DNA from: Clostridia bacterium
GTDB lineage: Bacteria > Bacillota > Clostridia > Oscillospirales > RGIG8002
Length of the DNA stretch: 64,000 nt
Reading direction: 5' to 3'
Assembly: GCA_017620395.1 (NCBI GenBank)
Contig: JAFZQJ010000027.1
Span: 1 to 64,000 of the forward strand
The notes beneath the pieces are model-generated. The model saw only the letters and a list, made by a program, of their open reading frames with translations. It had not been told where the DNA came from and made no database searches. Position numbers and translations under genes: made by a program. Shown here piece after piece: positions 42,213 to 51,046 of the stretch (the stretch's first letter is position 1; each line of letters opens with the position of its first letter).

Positions 42213-43187
42213 ATGAGCGAAGAAAAGAAAACCATAGGCATAATGACCAGCGGCGGCGACGCTCCCGGCATGAACGCAACGATACGCGCCGTCGTCAGAA
42301 GCGCGCTTTCGCGCGATATGCGGGTCATGGGCATAATGCGCGGATATAACGGCCTTATCAACGACGAGGTCAAAGAAATGCATATGCGCAGCGTTTCGGA
42401 GATACTTCACCGCGGCGGCACGATACTTTATACCGCGCGCTGCGACGAGTTCCGCACGCTTGAGGGACAGATAAAGGCCGCCGAAATCTGCAGGAAGCAC
42501 GGGATGAGCGGCGTCGTCGTCATCGGCGGCGACGGTTCTTTCAGAGGCGCGGTCGATCTGTCGAAGCAGGGGATAAACTGCGTCGGAATACCCGCGACAA
42601 TCGACAACGACATCGCGGCGAGCGAATACACGATCGGCTTCGATACCGCTATGAACACCGCCTGCGAAATGATAGACAAGCTGCGCGATACGTCGCAGTC
42701 GCACGAACGCTGCTCCGTTGTCGAGGTAATGGGCCGTCACGCCGGCCACCTCGCGCTTGAGGTCGGAGTCGCCTCCGGCGCGACGTCGATAGTCGTTCCC
42801 GAGATCCCGATCGACATAGAAAAGGACATTATTCACAAGATAAACAAGGTCCAGCGCAAGGGCAAAAAGCACTTCATAATCGTCGTCGCCGAGGGCACGG
42901 GACTTACGAACGAGATCTCGCGCCGCATCGAGGAAGAGACCGGCATCGAGAGCCGCGTCACCGTTCTCGGCCACGTTCAGCGCGGCGGCGCGCCGACCGT
43001 CCGCGAAAGGGTCATGGCGAGCGCGATGGGCTACCGCGCCGTTGAACTGCTTTCCTACGGCGTGACAAACCGCGTCGTGGTGCTGAGAAACACGCAGATA
43101 ACCGATATGGATATCAACGAGGCGCTCGGGATGAAGAAACAGATCGACATGAAGCTTTATCAGATATCCAACACCATTTCGATATAA
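42213..43187 (+). CDS. pfkA: ATP-dependent 6-phosphofructokinase
   Basis: It phosphorylates fructose 6-phosphate in glycolysis. The 324-residue protein has T-S-G-G-D-A-P-G-M-N-A, G-G-D-G-S (the Gly-containing form typical of ATP use), P-A-T-I-D-N-D (catalytic Asp), M-G-R-H-A-G-H-L and G-H-V-Q-R-G-G. Length matches bacterial tetrameric enzymes. It is followed 18 bp later by the XRE-cupin regulator. Confidence 0.98.
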   Translation: MSEEKKTIGIMTSGGDAPGMNATIRAVVRSALSRDMRVMGIMRGYNGLINDEVKEMHMRSVSEILHRGGTILYTARCDEFRTLEGQIKAAEICRKHGMSGVVVIGGDGSFRGAVDLSKQGINCVGIPATIDNDIAASEYTIGFDTAMNTACEMIDKLRDTSQSHERCSVVEVMGRHAGHLALEVGVASGATSIVVPEIPIDIEKDIIHKINKVQRKGKKHFIIVVAEGTGLTNEISRRIEEETGIESRVTVLGHVQRGGAPTVRERVMASAMGYRAVELLSYGVTNRVVVLRNTQITDMDINEALGMKKQIDMKLYQISNTISI

Positions 43188-43205
43188 CGTCAAGGGGGAA
43201 GAAGT

Positions 43206-43775
43206 ATGGACAGCAAAGTCACCGATACCGCTCAGCGACTCAAGGGACTGCGCGAAATGGAGGATATTTCCGTTTCGCAGATGGCGTCCGCGCTCGGCAT
43301 TTCAGAGGAAGTTTACAACGAATACGAAGCGGGGAAGCGCGACTTCTCGATCTCCTTTCTGCATAACTGCGCAAAGCAGCTCGGCGTCGACGTCGTCGAC
43401 ATAATCACCGGCGAAAGCCCGAAACTTTCCGGCTACACCGTCGTCCGTACTAACGAGCGCCAGCCGATCGAACGCCGCAGGGGCTTTACCTATAACCACC
43501 TCAACCCGAACTTCAAGGGCAAGATCGTCGAGGCGTTCGAGGTTTTCTGCCCGTATTCCGAAGCGGAGCACATCATGGGCATACCGCTCTCGACGCACAA
43601 AGGGCAGGAGATGGACTTCGTCCTCGAGGGCGAGCTTGACGTCGTCGTCGACGGGCACGTCGAACGCCTGAAGCCGGGCGATACGCTTTATATGGATTCC
43701 TCGATCCCGCACGGAATGAACGCCGTGCATAAAGAGGGCTGCCGCTTCCTCGCGATAGTCGCGTCGGTCGAATAA
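43206..43775 (+). CDS. XRE-family regulator with cupin sensor domain
   Basis: The 189-residue protein joins an XRE helix-turn-helix (about 8-68) to a cupin domain (about 100-185; H-K-G-Q-E-M-D-F-V-L-E-G-E, D-S-S-I-P-H-G-M). It aligns along its whole length with the first 190 residues of the acyl-CoA synthetase fusion at 37497-39788, sharing T-G-E-x-x-K-L-S, R-R-x-G-F-x-Y-N-H-L and P-H-G-M. It is probably a ligand-sensing repressor; the location between pfkA and a uracil-DNA glycosylase gives no clear target. Confidence 0.9.
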   Translation: MDSKVTDTAQRLKGLREMEDISVSQMASALGISEEVYNEYEAGKRDFSISFLHNCAKQLGVDVVDIITGESPKLSGYTVVRTNERQPIERRRGFTYNHLNPNFKGKIVEAFEVFCPYSEAEHIMGIPLSTHKGQEMDFVLEGELDVVVDGHVERLKPGDTLYMDSSIPHGMNAVHKEGCRFLAIVASVE

Positions 43776-43778
43776 GTT

Positions 43779-44327
43779 ATGGAAGAGTTACGCAAAGAAT
43801 GCCTCGAATGTAAGCGCTGCGAGCTGTGGAAAACGCGCAATAACGTCGTTTTCGGCAAGGGCGATCCGCACGCCGACATTATGTTTATAGGCGAAGGTCC
43901 GGGTGAGCAGGAGGACCTGCAGGGCGTTCCTTTCGTCGGCAGGGCGGGGCAGCTGCTCGATAAGATGCTCGACGCCGCCGGCATACCGCTCGGCAGCGTA
44001 TATATCGCGAACACCGTCAAATGCCGTCCGCCGCACAACCGCGATCCGCTGCCGGAGGAGAAGGACGCCTGCCGCGGCTGGCTTCAGCGCCAGATCGAAC
44101 TGATAAACCCGAAGGTCATAATCGCGCTCGGGCGTATCTCCGCCGCCGACTATGTCAAAGAGGACATCCGCATAATGAAGGAGCACGGTCAGTGGATAGA
44201 ACGCGACGGCAGAAAGTGCATGGCGATGCTCCATCCCGCCGCTCTTCTCCGCAATCCGAACCTTAAACCCGAGGCTTTCGCCGACATCCTGAAAGTCCGC
44301 GATTATATCGAAGAGAACAGCGACTAG
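43779..44327 (+). CDS. Iron-sulfur uracil-DNA glycosylase (family 4-like)
   Basis: It removes uracil from DNA in base excision repair. The 182-residue protein has C-L-E-C-K-R-C near the N-terminus and later K-C-R-P-P-H-N-R and D-A-C-R-G-W, which supply the 4Fe-4S cysteines. It also has I-G-E-G-P-G-E-Q-E-D-x-x-G-x-P-F-V-G-R-A-G for the active site and M-L-H-P-A-A-L-L-R for DNA binding. The start is ATG 43779, four bases after the XRE-cupin stop. Confidence 0.95.
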   Translation: MEELRKECLECKRCELWKTRNNVVFGKGDPHADIMFIGEGPGEQEDLQGVPFVGRAGQLLDKMLDAAGIPLGSVYIANTVKCRPPHNRDPLPEEKDACRGWLQRQIELINPKVIIALGRISAADYVKEDIRIMKEHGQWIERDGRKCMAMLHPAALLRNPNLKPEAFADILKVRDYIEENSD

Positions 44328-44374
44328 TTTTATTGTTTCATCTTGACAGTCGTGTAGTTTTATATCAGCAATTC

Positions 44375-44424
44375 AATATGTGTCCGATAAACCCGATAAA
44401 AGTCCTGTTTATCGGACACATATT
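44375..44424. repeat. 18-bp perfect inverted repeat upstream of the 459-residue gene
   Basis: Arms at 44375-44392 and 44407-44424 (core TGTCCGATAAAC / GTTTATCGGACA) are exact reverse complements with a 14-nt loop that repeats CCGATAAA. No T-run follows. A weak promoter (TGTTTA 44406-44411, TATAAT 44429-44434, 17-bp spacer) overlaps the right arm, so the palindrome could be an operator. Elsewhere in the 211-bp gap only a small GCGCGGT/ACCGCGC hairpin (44474-44491) is visible. Confidence 0.75.
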
Positions 44425-44538
44425 TGCTTATAATCGTTTTGCAGTTACGGGAAACACCGGTTGCGGCTGATAAGCGCGGTGTTGACCGCGCGCCTTAATA
44501 CTGTTGTTGTCAATACGTTAAAAAGGGAGGAAATCATT

Positions 44539-45918
44539 ATGGCGAATATGCCTGAAAATTTAGGATTGGATTTTCTGTTTGAAAACGAAGAAGGCGTTAT
44601 GGGGATGGCGGCTTATGTTACTAAAGAGGGTAAAGCCATGAGCGGTTACGGCGATACCCTGTATTGCTGCAAATATACCGGAACGTGCGAATTCTGGGTG
44701 AGCTGTGTGTTTGATAAAGAAATCGGGAAATACTCGTTTGAGAAAATCCACTCTCACGGCGGAAATAAAAGCGTTTTGGAAATGCGGCACATCGGTATAA
44801 ACCTTACGCCCGAAGATTCCGCAAGGAATGAGCATATAGGGATGCTGGAAATGGCTGACGGCTCTGCAGGTATGCTTCCGATCGAGATTTTTAATGCGGA
44901 CGTGTTGCCGAGCTATATGCGCGACGACATAATAAAGGTGCAGACGATATGCTACCCTCTCGAAATCAATTATTACAAAGATGAAGAGGAATATAATTCT
45001 GATCAAACAACTATCGATAAAGACGGTCAGAAATGGGTGGTCGACATCGGATCATTGCTTCCGCTCACATTCATTGTAAACCACAATCCAAATACATACA
45101 AGGCAGGCAAAGAGTACTCGTCAGATGTGTTCGTTCACTTTGCGGCAGAGGTTACGGAAGTATATCACGGCACTTTTAAGACCGAAGATAAAGAATGGGA
45201 AACTTACATCAGGTGCTTTGCTGATACGCAGTACGGCAAAATGGAGTTCGATCATACGCTCGAACAGGTGCCGGAGAATCAGCGCGGAAATATCAAAGTG
45301 GGCTCTGTAATCAGCGGCGTATGCGTTATTTCCGGTGATGCCGCCGTAAACGAGTATTCAAATGGCGCTATCAAGGATTTTGACCATGATTTGAAGCTTC
45401 TGCGATACGTTTTTTCTGAAGGAAACGCAGAGAAGCTGTCGGGCGTTCTTACGCCGACTTCCGTATATACTTCAAAAATATCCGGCAGAGATTACTGCGG
45501 ACCCGATGAGATAATAGACAGGATGAATTACGTACACGAAAGCCATAAAAACGGCAAGAAATATGTTGCGGATTTTGCTACTGTCGAGGAGGCCGGCGAA
45601 GACTCCGATTATCCGGTCGGAACGAGATGCCTGGCTTTGAGTCAGGAGGGAAAGAGCGGTTATGAATCGCTTGCGTTTATCGACGTAGATGATAAGGGTA
45701 TGATCACCAATATCCTTGTGTCGGCCGATACCTCATACCGTTTCAGCGTGGAAAAACCGTATGTCCGTACACAGCAGAACACTGATAACGACGCCCTCGA
45801 TGAATTGCCTTATAATGAAAATAAACCCAATCCCGATCAGATGAGTATTTTTGATATCGATCTTGACAATATAACAAAAGAAGAGGGTCGGTCTGCAGAG
45901 GAAGAACGGGATGAATGA
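44539..45918 (+). CDS. Unrecognised acidic protein, 459 residues
   Basis: I do not recognise a family. The protein has no signal peptide or membrane helix and is acidic. It is predicted to be mixed alpha/beta with a C-terminal disordered acidic tail. Near the end it carries P-D-Q-M-S-I-F-D-I, which resembles the bacterial sliding-clamp-binding pentapeptide (QLSLF type). A region around C-G-P-D-E-I-I-D-R-M-N-Y-V (about 345) could be a small fold of its own. Start ATG 44539 follows GGGAGG by eight bases. The gene stands alone between an 18-bp palindrome and a strong terminator, and its codons are AT-richer than the neighbours, so transfer is likely. Confidence 0.8.
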   Translation: MANMPENLGLDFLFENEEGVMGMAAYVTKEGKAMSGYGDTLYCCKYTGTCEFWVSCVFDKEIGKYSFEKIHSHGGNKSVLEMRHIGINLTPEDSARNEHIGMLEMADGSAGMLPIEIFNADVLPSYMRDDIIKVQTICYPLEINYYKDEEEYNSDQTTIDKDGQKWVVDIGSLLPLTFIVNHNPNTYKAGKEYSSDVFVHFAAEVTEVYHGTFKTEDKEWETYIRCFADTQYGKMEFDHTLEQVPENQRGNIKVGSVISGVCVISGDAAVNEYSNGAIKDFDHDLKLLRYVFSEGNAEKLSGVLTPTSVYTSKISGRDYCGPDEIIDRMNYVHESHKNGKKYVADFATVEEAGEDSDYPVGTRCLALSQEGKSGYESLAFIDVDDKGMITNILVSADTSYRFSVEKPYVRTQQNTDNDALDELPYNENKPNPDQMSIFDIDLDNITKEEGRSAEEERDE

Positions 45919-45941
45919 GGTGTTTGTGTAACGTTTATAAA

Positions 45942-45974
45942 AACCGACCGAAACAAGCGTTTCGGTCGGTTTTT
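45942..45974. terminator. Bidirectional terminator
   Basis: A perfect 13-bp stem AACCGACCGAAAC / GTTTCGGTCGGTT, loop AAGC, with A and T runs on both sides; serves the unrecognised gene and ogt. Confidence 0.9.
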
Positions 45975-46011
45975 CGTATATTGACATTTTTTTATCTGCA
46001 GGTAAACAATA

Positions 46012-46467
46012 TCAGAATATCGCGCGTTCGAGACGAAGCAGGTATTCCTTCTTTTCAACTCCGCCGGCGTAGCCGACGAGGTTGGCGTTGACTCCTACAA
46101 CTCTGTGGCAGGGAACAATTATCGCGACCGGGTTGTTGTGACACGCCATACCCACCGCGCGGGCGGCGCCGGGCTTTCCGATAGCTGCGGCGATCTCGGA
46201 GTAGGCTCGCGTCGCGCCGTAGGGGATCTTCAGCATCTCGCGCCTTACCGCGAGCGCGAAATCGGAGCCGTCTTCGGCCAGCGGCAGGTCGAAATCCCTG
46301 CGGACGCCGGCGAAATACTCCTTCAGCTGTATCTGCGCTTCGATAAGCAGACGGCTTTCCCGCGCTTCAACGGCTTCGCCGTTATAATAAGACAGTTCGC
46401 ATACGCGGCCGTCCTTTTCCGCGATAAAAAGTCTGCCTACGGGACTTTCGAAAACCGCTGCGTTCAT
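46012..46467 (-). CDS. ogt: Methylated-DNA-[protein]-cysteine S-methyltransferase
   Basis: It repairs O6-alkylguanine by transfer to its own cysteine. The 151-residue protein has I-P-Y-G-x-T-R-A-Y-S-E-I-A (DNA-binding helix), G-x-A-R-A-V-G-M-A-C-H-N-N-P and the suicide-cysteine motif I-V-P-C-H-R-V-V-G. The start ATG at 46467 follows GGAGGTG by six bases; upstream in-frame codons belong to the promoter region. Confidence 0.96.
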   Translation of the reverse strand: MNAAVFESPVGRLFIAEKDGRVCELSYYNGEAVEARESRLLIEAQIQLKEYFAGVRRDFDLPLAEDGSDFALAVRREMLKIPYGATRAYSEIAAAIGKPGAARAVGMACHNNPVAIIVPCHRVVGVNANLVGYAGGVEKKEYLLRLERAIF

Positions 46468-46489
46468 TCTCTTCACCTCCGCCGATAAT

Positions 46490-46518
46490 ATTATACCGCA
46501 CTTTCGCCGTCCTTTCAA
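46490..46518 (-). promoter_or_regulatory. Sigma-A promoter of ogt
   Basis: Minus strand TTGAAA (46518-46513), 17-bp spacer, TATAAT (46495-46490). For the divergent ATPase gene I see only weak -10-like sequences near 46550-46560. Confidence 0.8.
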
Positions 46519-46587
46519 CCGCTTTGTAGCAAACGCGGCCCCGTAAGAATAGAATATCATATAAAAGCGGAAGCGGGGAGTGTTATT

Positions 46588-47682
46588 ATGAATCACGGTG
46601 AAAAAAGCACGCATTATTTTCTCGGCGCAAACAGCGGCGAGGGTTTCGTATCAAGGTTCGACGAGCTCGACTGTATGCTCGGGCTTAATAGAAAGATCAT
46701 CATCAAAGGCGGTCCCGGAACGGGCAAATCGCGCATGATAAGGCGCGTCGCGGAGCATTACGAGGGGATGGGAAAGGCGGTTGAGTATATCCACTGCTCC
46801 TCCGATCCCGACTCGCTCGACGGAATAATCGTCGACGAGCTCGGCGTATGCGTCGCCGACGGCACCGCGCCGCATATTCTCGAAGCCGACCTGCCCGGCG
46901 TGCGCGACAGCATCGTCAACACCGGCGATTTCTGGGACGAAAAGGCGCTCGCGGCCGAGGCGGAAGCCGTCGCCGATCTGCGCAAGCGTATCAAGCACGA
47001 GTACAACTCCGTCTATCGCTCGCTCAAGGGCGCGGAGCGGCTGAAAAGCGACAATTTCAACATAGTAGACGCGGGCGTGAAGCGCGATAAGTTAAATGGC
47101 TACACACAGCGGCTGATCCGCAGGGAGATACCTTTCTCGGATAACCCGTCGCCGTACTATTACCGGCGTTACCTTTCCGGCATAACGCCTCGCGGCGTGC
47201 TGGTTTACTGGAACACCGTCCGCGCGCTCTGCGACAGGGTTTACGCGCTCAACGACGAATACGGCGTCGGCAGGTATATCCTCGAAGAGCTCCGCGCGGC
47301 GGCGGTTATGCGCCGGCAGAACGCGATAGTGTGCCTTTGCCCGCTTTACGAGGGAGAAGTCGCGGAGCATCTGCTGCTTCCGGATCTGCGCCTTGCGTTC
47401 GTGACGTCGAACGAATACCACGCGTTCCCCGGCGAACCGTACAAACGCATAAATATGCAGCGGTTTTACGATAACGAAAACGTCCGCTCGCACCGCAACC
47501 GGATACGTTTCAACAAAAAGACAGCCGCCGCGCTGATCGGGAAGGGATGCGAGACGCTTGCCGGCATAAAGTCGATGCACGACGATCTTGAACGCCTCTA
47601 CACGAGGACGATGGATTTCGCCAAGCTTGAGGGGCTCACGCGCTCGGTGATCGACCGTCTCGACGCTTTCGTCGGAGAATAG
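46588..47682 (+). CDS. P-loop ATPase (PRK06851-type, function unknown)
   Basis: The 364-residue cytoplasmic protein has a Walker A I-K-G-G-P-G-T-G-K-S near residue 40, then E-Y-I-H-C-S-S-D-P-D-S-L-D-G and a matching second-half segment. This pattern fits the uncharacterised PRK06851 ATPase family found in spore-forming Bacillota. The second Walker A that longer members of that family carry is not apparent here. Start ATG 46588 follows GGGGAG. It is divergent from ogt. Confidence 0.75.
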   Translation: MNHGEKSTHYFLGANSGEGFVSRFDELDCMLGLNRKIIIKGGPGTGKSRMIRRVAEHYEGMGKAVEYIHCSSDPDSLDGIIVDELGVCVADGTAPHILEADLPGVRDSIVNTGDFWDEKALAAEAEAVADLRKRIKHEYNSVYRSLKGAERLKSDNFNIVDAGVKRDKLNGYTQRLIRREIPFSDNPSPYYYRRYLSGITPRGVLVYWNTVRALCDRVYALNDEYGVGRYILEELRAAAVMRRQNAIVCLCPLYEGEVAEHLLLPDLRLAFVTSNEYHAFPGEPYKRINMQRFYDNENVRSHRNRIRFNKKTAAALIGKGCETLAGIKSMHDDLERLYTRTMDFAKLEGLTRSVIDRLDAFVGE

Positions 47683-47702
47683 GAAAATTTTTGCATTATC
47701 TA

Positions 47703-47732
47703 TTGAAAGAAACGTATATAGTATGCTATAAT
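47703..47732 (+). promoter_or_regulatory. Sigma-A promoter of the DUF512-der-plsY-gpsA operon
   Basis: TTGAAA (47703-47708), 18-bp spacer, TATAAT (47727-47732), about 50 bp before the first gene. Confidence 0.75.
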
Positions 47733-47782
47733 AACAAACGGAGTAATATGCCTGCAGAGCGATCTGCGCCGGAAGTGAAACA

Positions 47783-49102
47783 ATGTCCGTAAAGGTTGCA
47801 AAAGTGAATAAGCATACACCGGCGTATGAAGCGGGAATCCGCGCCGGTGCGCTTTTGCATAGAATAAACGGGCAGGAGATAAACGACCGCCTCGACTACG
47901 ATTTTTACTCCTCAGACGAGGACCCCGTATTTGAGTTCGAGCAGGACGGCGAGCTTCGCGAGGTAACGCTCGAAATGGACGAATACGGCGACGCGGGGCT
48001 TGAGTTCGACACGTATCTTATCGACTGCCAGCAGCATTGCAAAAACAAATGCGTCTTCTGCTTCATAGAGCAGAACCCTGCCGGTATGAGGGACGCGATT
48101 TACTTCAAGGACGACGATTCGCGCATGTCGTTCCTCGCCGGCAACTACATAACGATGACCGCCGTTGACGACGCGGAGCTTGAGCGGATGATCCGGTACA
48201 AGCTGAACGTCAACGTTTCCGTCCACACAACCGAACCGGAGCTGCGGGTGGAAATGATGAAGAACCCCGCCGCCGCGAAGATAAACGACCAGCTCAAAAA
48301 ACTCGCGGACGGCGGCGTGAAGATGAACTGCCAGATAGTGCTCTGTCCGGAAATAAACGACGGAGCGCATCTGGAACGCAGCGTGCGCGACCTCGCGGCG
48401 CTTTATCCTGCCGTACAGAGCGTCGCGGTTGTGCCGGTGGGACTGACGGAGCACCGCGGCGGACTTTCTCCGCTGCGGCTGAACACTCCCGAAGAAAGCG
48501 CCGCCGTGATAGACTTCGCCGAGAGCTTCGGCAGGGAGTTCAAAGCGAAGAACGGCACGAGCTTCGTTTTTGCCGCGGACGAGTTCTATATCAACGCGGG
48601 CAGGGCGATACCGCCGGCGGAGTACTACGAGGATTATCCGCAGTACGAAAACGGCGTAGGAATGCTCGCTTCGCTCCTTGACGAGTCCGAAGCGCTGATC
48701 GCTTCGCTCACCGAGGGGAAAAAGAAGGCGACGGTGAACGTCATAACCGGCGTCGCCGCGGCGCCATACATAAAGCGCGTGCTCGAGGAGCTGCGGGCGA
48801 AATGTCCGCGTCTCGAATACGCCGTCCACGCGGTGAATAACGACTTTTTCGGCAGGAGCGTGACCGTCGCCGGTCTCGTTACCGGCACGGATATATGCGG
48901 CCAGCTCGCGAAGCTGAAGCTCAGGGGATACGTTTTTATCCCGGATACGATGCTTCGTTTCGAAAACGATATGTTCCTCGACAGCATGACGCTGAAAGAG
49001 GTTTCCAAGCGCCTCGGCGTGAAGGTCCGTCCGGTTCCCGCGGCGGGCGCGGCGCTGGCGCGTGAAATTGCGGAGGTATGCGGATGCGGAAGTATATGGT
49101 AG
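47783..49102 (+). CDS. DUF512 family PDZ/radical-SAM-like iron-sulfur protein
   Basis: The 439-residue protein has an N-terminal PDZ-like domain (about 1-65; A-Y-E-A-G-I-R-A-G, I-N-G-Q-E-I) and then C-Q-Q-H-C-K-N-K-C-V-F-C-F-I-E-Q-N-P-x-G-M-R, which contains the radical-SAM-type C-x3-C-x2-C. A C-terminal DUF512 domain follows. The family has no proven reaction. It is commonly encoded directly upstream of der, as here, where its end overlaps the der start. A role in ribosome or RNA maturation is a guess from that context. Confidence 0.9.
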   Translation: MSVKVAKVNKHTPAYEAGIRAGALLHRINGQEINDRLDYDFYSSDEDPVFEFEQDGELREVTLEMDEYGDAGLEFDTYLIDCQQHCKNKCVFCFIEQNPAGMRDAIYFKDDDSRMSFLAGNYITMTAVDDAELERMIRYKLNVNVSVHTTEPELRVEMMKNPAAAKINDQLKKLADGGVKMNCQIVLCPEINDGAHLERSVRDLAALYPAVQSVAVVPVGLTEHRGGLSPLRLNTPEESAAVIDFAESFGREFKAKNGTSFVFAADEFYINAGRAIPPAEYYEDYPQYENGVGMLASLLDESEALIASLTEGKKKATVNVITGVAAAPYIKRVLEELRAKCPRLEYAVHAVNNDFFGRSVTVAGLVTGTDICGQLAKLKLRGYVFIPDTMLRFENDMFLDSMTLKEVSKRLGVKVRPVPAAGAALAREIAEVCGCGSIW

Positions 49103-50412
49103 CCGTCGTAGGCAGACCGAACGTGGGCAAGTCCACGCTTTTCAACAAGCTTACGGGCAAGCGGATCTCAATAGTTGAAGACACCCCGGGCGTTACACGC
49201 GACCGTATTTACGGCGAGTGCGAGTGGCGCGGAGTGGTTTTCGACCTTATCGACACCGGCGGTATCGAGCCGTCGGCGGAGGACGTCATACTCGCGAATA
49301 TGCGCGCGCAGGCGCTGATCGCCATCGAGTCCGCGGACGTGATAATCTTTATGACCGACGTGCGCACCGGCGTTACCGCCGCGGACGCGGAGATTGCCTC
49401 CATGATAAAGAAAGCGGGCAAAAACGTAGTCCTCTGCGTCAACAAAGTCGACTCCGTCGGCAGCGTTCCGCCCGAGGTTTACGAGTTCTATTCGCTCGGT
49501 TTGGGAGATCCGTACCCGGTTTCGTCGGTCCACGGCTCCGGCACCGGCGATATGCTGGACGCGGTGTTCGAATATTTCCCGACGCTCGAGGGCGAGTCGG
49601 ACGAGGACGATATGATAAAGGTCGCGCTCATCGGCAAGCCGAACGTCGGCAAATCCTCGCTTCTCAACCGCCTTGCGGGCGAAGAACGCGCCATCGTTTC
49701 CGATATAGCGGGCACTACGCGCGACGCAATCGACTCCCGCGTGGAGAACGAATACGGCAAGTATCTCTTCGTCGACACCGCCGGACTCCGCCGCAAGTCG
49801 AAGGTCGACGCGGATATAGAAAAATTCAGCGTTATGCGCACGCAGCTCGCCGTCGAACGCGCCGACGTCTGCGTCATAATGATCGACGCCGAGACCGGCT
49901 TCACGGAGCAGGACGCGAAGGTCGCGGGCGTCGCTGTAGAAGCGGGCAAAGGGCTCATCGTTGCCGTCAACAAATGGGACGCGGTCGAAAAGCAGACCGG
50001 CACGATGAAGGAATACGACAAAAAGCTCGCGGAAGGTCTCTCGTTCATGCCTTATGCGCCGTATATCTACATATCGGCGAAGACGGGACAGCGCTGCGAC
50101 TCGCTTTTCCCGCTGATAAACGAAGTCGCGGAGGAGTGCGCGCGCCGCATCACTACCGGACGCCTCAACGAAGTGCTCGCAGACGCCACTACCCGCGTCC
50201 AGCCGCCGACGGACAAGGGCAAGCGTCTGAAGGTCATGTATATGACTCAGTCCGGCACGAAGCCGCCGACCTTCGTTATATTCGTCAATTCCAAAGATTT
50301 ATTCCATTTCTCGTATCAGAGATACATAGAGAACCGGCTGCGCGAAGTCTTCGGCTTCAAGGGCACGCCGATAAGATTCGTCATAAGGGAACGTGAAAAG
50401 GAGCAATTCTGA
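49084..50412 (+). CDS. der: Ribosome assembly GTPase Der (EngA)
   Basis: Der has two tandem GTPase domains and a KH-like C-terminal domain and acts in 50S subunit assembly. Both G1 motifs are visible (G-R-P-N-V-G-K-S-T near residue 10; G-K-P-N-V-G-K-S-S near 185), as are D-T-x-G (G3) and N-K-x-D (G4) in each half. ATG 49084 was chosen because GGAGG (49072-49076) lies seven bases upstream; ATG 49078 is only one base from it. It overlaps the DUF512 gene. Confidence 0.97.
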   Translation: MRKYMVAVVGRPNVGKSTLFNKLTGKRISIVEDTPGVTRDRIYGECEWRGVVFDLIDTGGIEPSAEDVILANMRAQALIAIESADVIIFMTDVRTGVTAADAEIASMIKKAGKNVVLCVNKVDSVGSVPPEVYEFYSLGLGDPYPVSSVHGSGTGDMLDAVFEYFPTLEGESDEDDMIKVALIGKPNVGKSSLLNRLAGEERAIVSDIAGTTRDAIDSRVENEYGKYLFVDTAGLRRKSKVDADIEKFSVMRTQLAVERADVCVIMIDAETGFTEQDAKVAGVAVEAGKGLIVAVNKWDAVEKQTGTMKEYDKKLAEGLSFMPYAPYIYISAKTGQRCDSLFPLINEVAEECARRITTGRLNEVLADATTRVQPPTDKGKRLKVMYMTQSGTKPPTFVIFVNSKDLFHFSYQRYIENRLREVFGFKGTPIRFVIREREKEQF

Positions 50413-51044
50413 TGTTTTATCTGAAGCTCGCGGGAATCGCGGTACTTGCTTATCTGCTGGGAAGCCTGTCGTTCTCGATAATAGCGTCCGACGTGATGGG
50501 TGAAGAGGATATCCGCAAAAAGGGAAGCGGAAACGCCGGTCTTACGAACGCCATACGCACCGGCGGAACGTGGGTGGCGATAATGACCTTCATCGGCGAC
50601 TCGCTGAAAGGAGTCGGCGCGATTTACGCCGCAAAGTGGATAATGAGCTCCGACCCGACGCCTTTTGCCGTCAATTGGGGAATGTACGTCGCCGCCGTAG
50701 CGGTGGTGTTCGGGCATATTTATCCTGTCTTTTTCCGCTTTCACGGCGGCAAGGGAGTGCTTACGTCGGCGGCGGTCGTGGCCGTTCTGGACTGGCGCGC
50801 CCTTCTGGCGCTGCTCGGAGTCTTTCTGATAGTGTTCATTATCAGCGGCATAGTGTCGCTTTCTTCGCTCGTAGCCGCGGTACTGATCCCCGGCGCGACG
50901 GTCGTCTTTAATTCGGACGGGTTTTATTACTCCATAATCTTTATGACGATAATCGCCGTAACGATCATCGCCGGACACAAAAAGAATATAGACCGTATTA
51001 TAAACGGTACCGAAAAGAAACTGTTTTACAAAAAGGAGAAGTAA
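50412..51044 (+). CDS. plsY: Acyl-phosphate glycerol-3-phosphate acyltransferase
   Basis: It starts phospholipid synthesis by acylating glycerol 3-phosphate from acyl-phosphate. The 210-residue membrane protein has the three PlsY loops: K-G-S-G-N-A-G-L-T-N near residue 36, G-H-I-Y-P-V-F-F-R-F-H-G-G-K-G, and the C-terminal G-H-K-K-N-I-D-R-I segment. Its start overlaps the der stop (TGATG). It is followed by gpsA, which makes its substrate. Confidence 0.96.
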   Translation: MFYLKLAGIAVLAYLLGSLSFSIIASDVMGEEDIRKKGSGNAGLTNAIRTGGTWVAIMTFIGDSLKGVGAIYAAKWIMSSDPTPFAVNWGMYVAAVAVVFGHIYPVFFRFHGGKGVLTSAAVVAVLDWRALLALLGVFLIVFIISGIVSLSSLVAAVLIPGATVVFNSDGFYYSIIFMTIIAVTIIAGHKKNIDRIINGTEKKLFYKKEK

Positions 51045-51046
51045 CG

